A stretch of DNA of 64,000 nucleotides, taken from positions 720,475 through 784,474 of the forward strand of contig NZ_JARJHU010000003.1 in NCBI RefSeq assembly GCF_029269825.1. Direction: 5' to 3'. This document shows positions 27,758 through 35,901 of this stretch, in pieces; positions within the stretch are counted from its first letter, which is position 1; each line of letters begins with the position of its first letter. The DNA comes from Pedobacter sp. JY14-1. Its GTDB lineage: Bacteria; Bacteroidota; Bacteroidia; Sphingobacteriales; Sphingobacteriaceae. The notes under the pieces were generated by a model. It was not told where the DNA came from. It was given only the letters and a program-made list of their open reading frames with translations, and did not search any database. A program made the position numbers and the translations under genes.

Positions 27758-28369
27758 ATGCAGATCGATACCATGGATGCCATCGAGATACTGGGGACTA
27801 TTTCCTTCGCCATATCAGGGTCCTTTGCTGCCATGCAGCGCAGGCTGGATCCTTTTGGCGTACTGATCATCGCATTTGTTACCTCTATAGGAGGGGGTAC
27901 CGTACGTGACCTCCTTCTGGGCGATACCCCTGTGGCCTGGATGCGTAACGTCAATTACTCGCTGCTGATCCTGCTTACCTCTATTGCAACGATCTTTTTC
28001 AAAACGCACATCAAGAAATTTAAGGTCACGTTATTTTTGTTCGATTCTATGGGACTGGGCTTGTTTACCATGTTTGGCGTACAAAAGGCAATTACCTTCG
28101 GCCTCAGTCCGGGCATCTGCATTGCACTGGGCACCATTACAGGATGCTTCGGAGGGATCATCAGAGACACATTGCTCAATACGATTCCACTGATCTTCCG
28201 CCAGGAAGTTTATGCCACAGCCTGTATATTAGGTGGGGTCCTGTATTTTATACTGCTTTATTTCAACTTAGGAGAAAACGTGGCAAAGATTGTTGTCATC
28301 GCCTTCATATTCGTTTTCAGGATCATCGTTGTCAGGTACAAGATCACTTTACCCAAATTCAGGTACTGA
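27758..28369 (+). CDS. trimeric intracellular cation (TRIC) channel family protein
   Basis: A 203-residue membrane protein of the TRIC/YadS (UPF0126) family with about seven helices made of two repeats. Each repeat carries the family signature: GGGTVRDLLLG at about residues 47-57 and GGIIRDTLLN at about 131-140. Bacterial members form trimeric potassium-permeable channels; a glycine transport role has also been proposed for some. It starts 10 bases after the VWA-like gene and is probably in the same operon. Confidence 0.88.
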   Translation: MQIDTMDAIEILGTISFAISGSFAAMQRRLDPFGVLIIAFVTSIGGGTVRDLLLGDTPVAWMRNVNYSLLILLTSIATIFFKTHIKKFKVTLFLFDSMGLGLFTMFGVQKAITFGLSPGICIALGTITGCFGGIIRDTLLNTIPLIFRQEVYATACILGGVLYFILLYFNLGENVAKIVVIAFIFVFRIIVVRYKITLPKFRY

Positions 28370-28412
28370 TCAGCCATCACGCTACAGGAAACACATTGCC
28401 GGAGTAGGGTAC

Positions 28413-28712
28413 TTAGTTTTTGGGATGTTCCTTAACGATCACAAAGACATCCTCATTGTCCTTCTTCATGAAGTACTTTTCCCTGGCGAACTTTTCGGCG
28501 GTTCCCAGGTCGGTATTCAGTTCGTCAAGATCTTTTTTTACCTTGGCGATTTCTTTGACATAGAAGTCCTTTTCTTCCTGGAGCTTATTCACTGCGCTCC
28601 TGTATTCATATTGTGCAATGACATCATTTTTGTCAAAAAACAACATCCATACTGCGAAAGCAGCCACGGCCAGGAAATATTTATTGCGGGCAAGTTCCAG
28701 TAGACGTTCCAT
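28413..28712 (-). CDS. FtsB/DivIC-like septum formation initiator
   Basis: A 99-residue bitopic protein: a short cytoplasmic N-terminus, one membrane helix at about residues 11-24 and a coiled coil from about 35 to 72. The C-terminus has FAREKYFMKKDNEDVFVI, the typical FtsB/DivIC ending. Such proteins bridge FtsQ and FtsL in the divisome. The ATG at 28712 is preferred because a promoter -7 element lies only 5 bases before it; longer in-frame versions would cross that element. Next to eno in many Bacteroidota genomes, as here apart from the small gene between. Confidence 0.82.
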   Translation of the reverse strand: MERLLELARNKYFLAVAAFAVWMLFFDKNDVIAQYEYRSAVNKLQEEKDFYVKEIAKVKKDLDELNTDLGTAEKFAREKYFMKKDNEDVFVIVKEHPKN

Positions 28713-28717
28713 ACTAC

Positions 28718-28750
28718 CAAAGTTATAAAAAGTCATTGCGTATCCGCAAA
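28718..28750 (-). promoter_or_regulatory. Bacteroidota-type promoter of the ftsB-like gene
   Basis: On the minus strand: TTTG at 28750-28747, a 21-base spacer and TAACTTTG at 28725-28718. The -7 element ends 5 bases before the start codon, so the transcript would be leaderless or nearly so. Confidence 0.6.
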
Positions 28751-28806
28751 AAAATCTTCCACTTATCCACATATGGCCATCGCGAAGGGTAAAACTGGCC
28801 AATTTA

Positions 28807-28840
28807 AACAAAAAAAAGCCCCGTATCTCCTACAGGGCTT
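28807..28840 (-). terminator. Rho-independent terminator after the H1-like gene
   Basis: A 10-bp stem on the minus strand, AAGCCCTGTA/TACGGGGCTT with one T-G pair, loop GGAGA, followed by seven T. Confidence 0.85.
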
Positions 28841-28858
28841 ATTAAAACGTGACCGATC

Positions 28859-29035
28859 TTACTTCGCGTTTTTCTTCTCCGTAATTTCATTGCGGATTTC
28901 CTGTGCAAGTGTTTTGATGTCTTGCATAGCCTTCCGGGTGCGTGTTCCTGCTGCACCATTTGCCGCACTGTAAAATTTTCCTGCATCAGCTTCAGCTGCT
29001 GCAACAAGCTCTTTTAATTTAGTGAATTTTTCCAT
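28859..29035 (-). CDS. histone H1-like DNA-associated protein
   Basis: A 58-residue protein found by translating the gap between ftsB and eno. It starts MEKFTKLKELVAAAEADAG, has GAAGTRTRKAMQDIKTL in the middle and ends ITEKKNAK. This is the pattern of the short Bacteroidota proteins annotated as histone H1-like (Hc1 family): a helical, Lys- and Ala-rich chain with a conserved GTRxRKxMQ segment. It probably binds DNA or RNA as a nucleoid protein; this is inferred. A strong terminator follows, so it is a complete gene. Confidence 0.8.
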   Translation of the reverse strand: MEKFTKLKELVAAAEADAGKFYSAANGAAGTRTRKAMQDIKTLAQEIRNEITEKKNAK

Positions 29036-29141
29036 TATTCTTTAAATAATTAATTTGATAATTGCCTGGTTTATACAAACCATAGCGGGACTTATTGTAA
29101 ACTTATATATTTTCCTCTGAAAACTGCAAAAATTACAAAAT

Positions 29142-29169
29142 AAAAAACCCCGGGATTTCCGGGGTTTTT
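29142..29169 (-). terminator. Rho-independent terminator after eno
   Basis: A CCCCGG/CCGGGG stem with A and T flanks and a 5-base loop; T run on the minus strand. It lies between eno and the H1-like gene. Confidence 0.85.
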
Positions 29170-29213
29170 GTACTTGTCTGTCAGGAAAAGTCAGTTCCTG
29201 ATCTGTAAGCGGA

Positions 29214-30530
<1,317 letters not shown>

Positions 30531-30581
30531 TTAATCAGCCATTGGTCTTAGTGTACAAAGTACAATTACCAGGACGGCTTC

Positions 30582-30589
30582 CAAAGTTA
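30582..30589 (-). promoter_or_regulatory. -7 element TAACTTTG of eno
   Basis: It matches TAnnTTTG, 69 bases upstream of the eno ATG on the minus strand. No clear -33. Confidence 0.35.
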
Positions 30590-30625
30590 TAATAAATTTT
30601 AAATTTTCGTGACCGAAATTAAATT

Positions 30626-31714
30626 TTATTCCCACTTGAAAACCTTCACCGCCACCGCGTAAACGCCTATGCCCCAAACAGCAATGATCAGGATTTGCTG
30701 TTTCACATCCCACAGTCCCGCACCCTCAAAAGCGACCTTCCGCATCGCATCGTTCAGGTAGGTCAGTGGCAAAGCCCTGCTGATGGGCTGTAACCAGGAG
30801 GGAAAGGCCTCAATAGAAAAGAAAGTACCCGATAACAGGAACTGCGGCAAAGTAATGATATTGGAAATAGGAGGGATCGTACTTTCACTTTTGGCGATAC
30901 CCGACACCACAAAACCAAAGCCCATGAATACGATCAGGCCCATCAGCGAGAGCAACAGCATATTGATCACCGTGACCGCGCCGTGAACCAGCGTAAAGTG
31001 AAAGCAAAAATGTCCGACCAGGATAATGAATACTGCACCAAGTAATGCAAAACCGATCCTGGCAATACCTTCCCCGAACACAATGCTCGACCGTTTTACC
31101 GGAGTAGCGAAAAAGCGCTTGATTACCAGGTTCTGCCTCAGGCTGAAAAACACGAAGGCCGTGCCGAATACACCGGTGCTGAGCAGGGAAAACCCAAGTT
31201 GCCCGGGAAGGATAAAATCGATGGTACGGTAAACCCTGCCCTGTACAGTGCTTTCTTTCAGCTCAGCCACCGCAGGTGCCCTGTCCTGCGCATTTACCGA
31301 ATAGATTAAATTGTTCAGCACCGATTTCAGGATATTTCCCTTATCCACAGAGGCCGAAGTATATTGCACACTGGCCAGAAAGGCAGGCTGTCCCGTATTT
31401 CTGCGCACGTCGATCACCGCATCATAACTACCCTTTTCCAGTGCCGTTTTGATCTCCTCGGTGCTCTTGTCGCGGATGAGGTGTACCACGCTTATCTTTT
31501 CCAGTGCCGCGATCACCGGGTTCTGTAAATCCGAACCAGGAGCTATTGCTACATCCACACGTACGCGGCCGCCACCCAGGAAGCCGAATACCAGGATAAA
31601 GATCAATGGAAAAGCCAGTGTGAATACAACCGCCGAAGGGCTGCGCATGATCGAGCGGAAACTTGCCTTGGCAAGGGCCAGCGTTGCTTTGGTGTTACTA
31701 TAAGGTCTGTTCAT
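30626..31714 (-). CDS. ABC-2 type transporter permease
   Basis: A 362-residue inner-membrane permease with one N-terminal membrane helix (about residues 27-47), a long extracytoplasmic segment (about 50-175) and five helices after residue 175. This is the arrangement of ABC-2 exporters of the drug or DrrB/YhfI-like kind. The ATPase is encoded 10 bases upstream in the same operon. Substrate is unknown; antibiotic resistance, lipid and polysaccharide export all occur in the family. Confidence 0.87.
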   Translation of the reverse strand: MNRPYSNTKATLALAKASFRSIMRSPSAVVFTLAFPLIFILVFGFLGGGRVRVDVAIAPGSDLQNPVIAALEKISVVHLIRDKSTEEIKTALEKGSYDAVIDVRRNTGQPAFLASVQYTSASVDKGNILKSVLNNLIYSVNAQDRAPAVAELKESTVQGRVYRTIDFILPGQLGFSLLSTGVFGTAFVFFSLRQNLVIKRFFATPVKRSSIVFGEGIARIGFALLGAVFIILVGHFCFHFTLVHGAVTVINMLLLSLMGLIVFMGFGFVVSGIAKSESTIPPISNIITLPQFLLSGTFFSIEAFPSWLQPISRALPLTYLNDAMRKVAFEGAGLWDVKQQILIIAVWGIGVYAVAVKVFKWE

Positions 31715-31724
31715 CTGTGTTATA

Positions 31725-32489
31725 TTAACCCTCCCGCCATTCTTTCCCCGTCAGGCTGATGAAAACATCCTCCAGGTTGGCCTTCTTCACTTCCTTCTTA
31801 CGCTCAAAACCACTGTTTACGAGTTGATCGATCAGGTTGTCAGGGGTATCCAGCACCATGATCTCGCCTTTCTCCACAAAGGCCACGCGGTCACAAAGCT
31901 GTTCTGCCTCATCCATATAATGTGTCGTCAGCACTACCGTAGTACCCTGGTCCCTGATTTCTGTAATGAGGTCCCAGAGATTGCGCCTGGCCTGGGGGTC
32001 AAGCCCGGTAGTGGGTTCATCCAGGAAAATGATCTTGGGAGAATTGATCAGCGTCGTAGCGATGGAAAACCGCTGTTTCTGACCACCCGAAAGTGCCTTG
32101 TATTTTGCCTTTGCCTTGTCCTGCAGGTTCACCTTTTCCAGCATCTCCATCGGTTTCACGTCCGAACCATACAGCCCGGAAAAAAGCTCGATCAGCTCGA
32201 CCAGGTTCAGGTTTGGATAATAGCCCGCCGCCTGCAACTGAACGCCGATCAGCTGTTTGATCTTACCCGCGTCCGTATCCACAGAAAGGCCATCTACCCA
32301 GACCTCACCCGAAGTCTTTTCACGCAAAGTCTCTATGATCTCCAGGGTGGTCGTCTTGCCGGCGCCGTTAGGCCCCAGCAAGCCGAATATCTCGTTTTCA
32401 AACACCTCAAAGCTGAGCCCCTTCACCGCGGTGAAGTCGTCATATTTTTTGACCAGGTCCTTTACACTGATGATTGCCCGGGTGCCCAT
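31725..32489 (-). CDS. ABC transporter ATP-binding protein (ABC-2 exporter)
   Basis: A 254-residue ATPase that powers the permease encoded just downstream. Visible: Walker A GPNGAGKTT (about 40-48), signature LSGGQKQR (about 137-144), Walker B IIFLDEPTTGLD and the switch His in LTTHYMDEAEQL. It is of the DrrA/CcmA-like type. The ATG at 32489 is chosen: it lies 4 bases after the carA stop and is preceded by no better site, while an in-frame upstream ATG would overlap carA. Translation is probably coupled to carA. Confidence 0.9.
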   Translation of the reverse strand: MGTRAIISVKDLVKKYDDFTAVKGLSFEVFENEIFGLLGPNGAGKTTTLEIIETLREKTSGEVWVDGLSVDTDAGKIKQLIGVQLQAAGYYPNLNLVELIELFSGLYGSDVKPMEMLEKVNLQDKAKAKYKALSGGQKQRFSIATTLINSPKIIFLDEPTTGLDPQARRNLWDLITEIRDQGTTVVLTTHYMDEAEQLCDRVAFVEKGEIMVLDTPDNLIDQLVNSGFERKKEVKKANLEDVFISLTGKEWREG

Positions 32490-32493
32490 CTGT

Positions 32494-33606
32494 TTACCAG
32501 CCCTCACCGCCTTTCAGCAGGTCCACAAAATCGTCAAAAAGATAGCGTGAATCGTGCGGGCCCGGAGAAGATTCCGGGTGATACTGCACAGAAAAAGCCT
32601 TCTTGCCCTTTACCCTGATCCCCTCGATAGACTGGTCATTCAGGTTGATGTGGGTGATCTCCACTTTATCCGAGTTGCGTACATCCTCAGGAACCACACC
32701 AAATCCGTGGTTCTGGGAAGTCACCTCGCAGTGGTCTTTAATGATATTTTTAACCGGGTGGTTCAAACCACGGTGTCCGTTGAACATTTTCATTGTGCCG
32801 ATGCCGTTTGCCTCTGCCAGCAGCTGATGGCCCAGGCAGATCCCGAACATTGGTTTGTCCGCCGCCAGTACCTGCTTCACGGTCTCGATCGCATAAGGCA
32901 TTGCTGAAGGGTCACCAGGGCCATTCGAAATGAAATAGCCATCTGCACCCCATGCGTTCATTTCCTCAAAAGTGGTTTTGGCCGGGAACACCTTTACATA
33001 GACATCCCTGTCGTCGAAGTTGCGCAGGATGTTCTTTTTGATACCCAGGTCCAGCGCTGCGATCTTATACTTCGCCTCAGGCGAACCGTAATAGTAAGGC
33101 TCCTTGGTCGATACTACAGAAGAAAGCTCCAGTCCGTCCATTGACGGAACTTCCGCAAGCCTGCTTTTCAGCTCGTCCAGATCCGTGATCTCCGACGAAA
33201 TGATGGCGTTCATCGCACCCTTGTGCCTGATGTGGCGCACCAGTGCACGGGTATCTATATCTGAAATACCTACAATATTTTCATCCTGGAAATAGTCCTG
33301 TATCGATTCGGAAGCACCCTTGCGGCTATAACCGATGTTATAGTTCTTGCAGACCAGGCCCGCAATCTTGATGCTTTCTGACTCTACCTCATCCTTATGG
33401 ATGCCATAATTACCAATATGGGCATTGGTAGTCACCATGATCTGCGCATAGTAAGATGGGTCGGTAAAGATTTCCTGGTACCCTGTCATTCCGGTGTTAA
33501 AGCAGATCTCACCTGTAGTCGTCCCGATCTTTCCGGCAGCTTTTCCATAATAAACGGTGCCATCGGCCAGTAACAAAACCGCAGGTAATTTTGTGTAATT
33601 AGTCAT
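32494..33606 (-). CDS. carA: carbamoyl-phosphate synthase small subunit
   Basis: A 370-residue glutamine amidotransferase subunit that supplies ammonia to CarB for carbamoyl phosphate, the precursor of arginine and pyrimidines. The N-terminal CarA domain starts LLADGTVYYGKAAG and includes FNTGMTGYQEI. The class I glutaminase domain has the nucleophile Cys in GICLGHQLLA, with HPESSPGP giving the His and Glu of the triad. It heads a transcript with an ABC-2 exporter pair. The large subunit gene carB is not adjacent. Confidence 0.95.
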   Translation of the reverse strand: MTNYTKLPAVLLLADGTVYYGKAAGKIGTTTGEICFNTGMTGYQEIFTDPSYYAQIMVTTNAHIGNYGIHKDEVESESIKIAGLVCKNYNIGYSRKGASESIQDYFQDENIVGISDIDTRALVRHIRHKGAMNAIISSEITDLDELKSRLAEVPSMDGLELSSVVSTKEPYYYGSPEAKYKIAALDLGIKKNILRNFDDRDVYVKVFPAKTTFEEMNAWGADGYFISNGPGDPSAMPYAIETVKQVLAADKPMFGICLGHQLLAEANGIGTMKMFNGHRGLNHPVKNIIKDHCEVTSQNHGFGVVPEDVRNSDKVEITHINLNDQSIEGIRVKGKKAFSVQYHPESSPGPHDSRYLFDDFVDLLKGGEGW

Positions 33607-33676
33607 GTAACAAAGAAAATTTTAAGGTGTAAAAAAAGGAGGATGTGCTGTAGTAGAATCCGTTCATTTCGGGGTA

Positions 33677-33708
33677 CAAATATAAGGCTTTGTAACATTA
33701 TCCTCCAA
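33677..33708 (-). promoter_or_regulatory. Bacteroidota-type promoter of the carA operon
   Basis: On the minus strand: TTG at 33708-33706, a 21-base spacer and TATATTTG at 33684-33677. This gives a leader of about 65 bases before carA. Confidence 0.5.
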
Positions 33709-33744
33709 TTTTTTTTAATGTCCGCCTTTATCAAATGTAAAAAC

Positions 33745-33752
33745 TAATTTTG
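33745..33752 (+). promoter_or_regulatory. -7 element TAATTTTG of panB
   Basis: It matches TAnnTTTG and ends 20 bases before the panB ATG. No clear -33. Confidence 0.38.
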
Positions 33753-33772
33753 CCTGACAAAACAAGATCACC

Positions 33773-34588
33773 ATGTCTGTAAATAAAGAAGTTAAGCGTG
33801 TAACCACGCATACCCTTCAGGAGATGAAGCTGCGGGGCGAGAAAATCGCCATGCTCACCGCTTACGACTACTCGATGGCTATAATCCTTGACGATGCGGG
33901 CCTCGATGTTTTACTGGTGGGCGACTCTGCCTCCAATGTCATGGCCGGGCACGAGACCACGTTGCCCATCACCCTTGATCAGATGATCTACCATGCCCAG
34001 AGTGTGGTCAGGGGCGCAAGCCGTGCCTTCGTTGTCGTAGACCTGCCTTTCGGCAGTTACCAGGGAAATTCCAAGGAAGCCCTCAATTCCGCTATCCGCA
34101 TTATGAAAGAGTCCGGCGCGCATGGTGTGAAACTCGAAGGTGGGGTGGAGATCACGGAATCCGTTTCCCGCATCATCACCGCAGGCATTCCCGTCATGGG
34201 CCACCTGGGGCTTACCCCGCAGTCTATTTATAAGTTCGGTACCTATACTGTCCGGGCAAAGGAAGAGGCAGAGGCAGAAAAGCTGCGCAGCGATGCCATG
34301 GCTCTGCAGCAGGCAGGGTGTTTTGGTATCGTACTGGAAAAGATCCCCGCATTGCTGGCCCGGGAGGTCACCGAAAACCTGCATATCCCCACCATTGGTA
34401 TCGGTGCGGGGACCCATTGTGACGGACAGGTACTGGTGGTCAACGATATGATCGGGCTTACCAAGGGCTTCAAACCGCGTTTTCTCCGTCAGTACCTTGA
34501 CCTTTATGAAGGTATCAAAGGTGCCGCCCAATCCTATATCAGCGATGTAAAGGCCAGGGACTTCCCCAGCGAAAAAGAGCAATATTAA
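33773..34588 (+). CDS. panB: 3-methyl-2-oxobutanoate hydroxymethyltransferase
   Basis: A 271-residue enzyme making ketopantoate from alpha-ketoisovalerate and methylene-tetrahydrofolate, the first committed step of pantothenate and CoA synthesis. Visible: [27 protein letters not shown] (metal-binding Asp), [20 protein letters not shown] and [15 protein letters not shown]. Length is standard. The pseudouridine synthase gene follows 26 bases downstream and is probably cotranscribed. Confidence 0.95.
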   Translation: MSVNKEVKRVTTHTLQEMKLRGEKIAMLTAYDYSMAIILDDAGLDVLLVGDSASNVMAGHETTLPITLDQMIYHAQSVVRGASRAFVVVDLPFGSYQGNSKEALNSAIRIMKESGAHGVKLEGGVEITESVSRIITAGIPVMGHLGLTPQSIYKFGTYTVRAKEEAEAEKLRSDAMALQQAGCFGIVLEKIPALLAREVTENLHIPTIGIGAGTHCDGQVLVVNDMIGLTKGFKPRFLRQYLDLYEGIKGAAQSYISDVKARDFPSEKEQY

Positions 34589-34614
34589 ACCAGCAGAGAG
34601 AAAGAACCATATTG

Positions 34615-35301
34615 ATGCCTGTAACCGATAAAGACATCCTTTACGAAGATAACCACCTCATTGCTGTCCTTAAGCGCGCAGGTGATATCGTACAGATCGA
34701 TGAGACTGGTGACGAGCCCCTGGACGAGCAGGTCAAGAAGTATATCGCCACTAAATACAACAAGCCGGGCGGAGCTTTTCTCGGCGTGGTACACCGCTTA
34801 GACCGTCCTGTCAGCGGGGTCATCCTTTTTGCCAAAACCAGCAAATCCCTGGAGCGGATGAACCAGATCTTTAAGAACCGGGAAGTTAAAAAGACCTATT
34901 GGGCCGTCGTTCGCCGCAAACCGGCAAAGCCCTTCGGTACGCTGGTTCACTGGCTCATTAAGAACCCGCAGAAAAACGTCGTCACCCCATACGATAAAGA
35001 AGTGCCCGGAAGTCAGCGCTGTGAACTCAGCTACCGGCTCATTGGCGAACTGGATGGTTATTACCTGATTGAAGTAGACCCGCTTACCGGCCGTTCGCAC
35101 CAGATCCGGGTGCAGCTTTCCACCATGGGCTGCCCCATCGTCGGCGATAACAAATACGGCTATCCCCGCGGCAGCCGCAAAGGCAGCATCTGCCTTCACG
35201 CCCGCAGACTCGAATTTATCCATCCGGTAAAAAAAGAACCGGTCAGCATCTTTGCCAGGCTGCCCAAAGATGGCTTCTGGGAAAAATTCGAGGGTTTTTA
35301 G
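34615..35301 (+). CDS. RluA-family pseudouridine synthase
   Basis: A 228-residue RNA modification enzyme. It carries the RluA signature HRLDRPVSGVILFAKT with the catalytic Asp at about residue 63, and the family's later LTGRSHQIRVQLSTMGCPIVGD block. It has no N-terminal S4 RNA-binding domain, so it is closer to short forms such as RluA/TruC than to RluD. Target uridine unknown (23S rRNA or tRNA). The ATG at 34615 is used in preference to an overlapping TTG. Located behind panB. Confidence 0.88.
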   Translation: MPVTDKDILYEDNHLIAVLKRAGDIVQIDETGDEPLDEQVKKYIATKYNKPGGAFLGVVHRLDRPVSGVILFAKTSKSLERMNQIFKNREVKKTYWAVVRRKPAKPFGTLVHWLIKNPQKNVVTPYDKEVPGSQRCELSYRLIGELDGYYLIEVDPLTGRSHQIRVQLSTMGCPIVGDNKYGYPRGSRKGSICLHARRLEFIHPVKKEPVSIFARLPKDGFWEKFEGF

Positions 35302-35319
35302 CGTTTACTGAAGCTGCCT

Positions 35320-35829
35320 TTATTTGCAGGTGATCTCAGACAAAACCACTGCATCTCCGAATTTCAGTTTCGACCGGTCTTTAAAGACCGTCTTTGTTTC
35401 CTTTTGCACGACATCGCCAAAACCTTCCACCAGCTTACCGTCCCTTTTCAGGAACACTACCTCACGTACCGATCGCATGCCTTCCGAATCGAAGATGTAT
35501 TCCGCGATCAGCGTGTCGCCTTTCATTTCCCCCGAAAAGGTTCCCTTGTTCTTGTCCTTTTCATAAAAATTATAGCTCAGCGTACCCGTGTATTCTTCTG
35601 CAGCCACATTTAGCTGCATCATCACCGTATCCCTGCCCTTTACATAGGCATAGCACTCGGTGCGGTGGCTTTCCTCAGACTGTCCGTCTTTCGGCTGGGT
35701 CGCTGTAAAGGTCGTATCCTCCGCGATCAGTTCCGTGCTGTCTGCTGCCTGGTTGTCCTTTTTTTCGCTGTTACAGGCTGCTATGCATCCTGCAAACAGC
35801 ATGGCCAGAAAAAGTGGTTTCTTTATCAT
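35320..35829 (-). CDS. hypothetical lipoprotein
   Basis: A 169-residue lipoprotein: signal peptide with lipobox IAAC (Cys near residue 19), then an acidic linker rich in Asp, Thr and Ser. The rest has alternating beta strands (YAYVKGRDTVMMQL, YTGTLSYNFYEKDKNKGTFSGEM) with the look of a small barrel or lipocalin-like fold. I do not recognise a named family. Convergent with the pseudouridine synthase gene (18 bases apart) and divergent from the hybrid kinase. Confidence 0.7.
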   Translation of the reverse strand: MIKKPLFLAMLFAGCIAACNSEKKDNQAADSTELIAEDTTFTATQPKDGQSEESHRTECYAYVKGRDTVMMQLNVAAEEYTGTLSYNFYEKDKNKGTFSGEMKGDTLIAEYIFDSEGMRSVREVVFLKRDGKLVEGFGDVVQKETKTVFKDRSKLKFGDAVVLSEITCK

Positions 35830-35901
35830 AGATTAATATTATATTAGCTTTCAATATATAACGTTTTCATTACCCTGTTGTTTTTAATTGACTTGTTGCC
35901 A

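Noticed and set aside
28804..29007. 67-codon minus-strand frame over the H1-like gene
   Set aside because: It is a frame-shifted reading of the 58-residue H1-like gene, which has the better start and family pattern.
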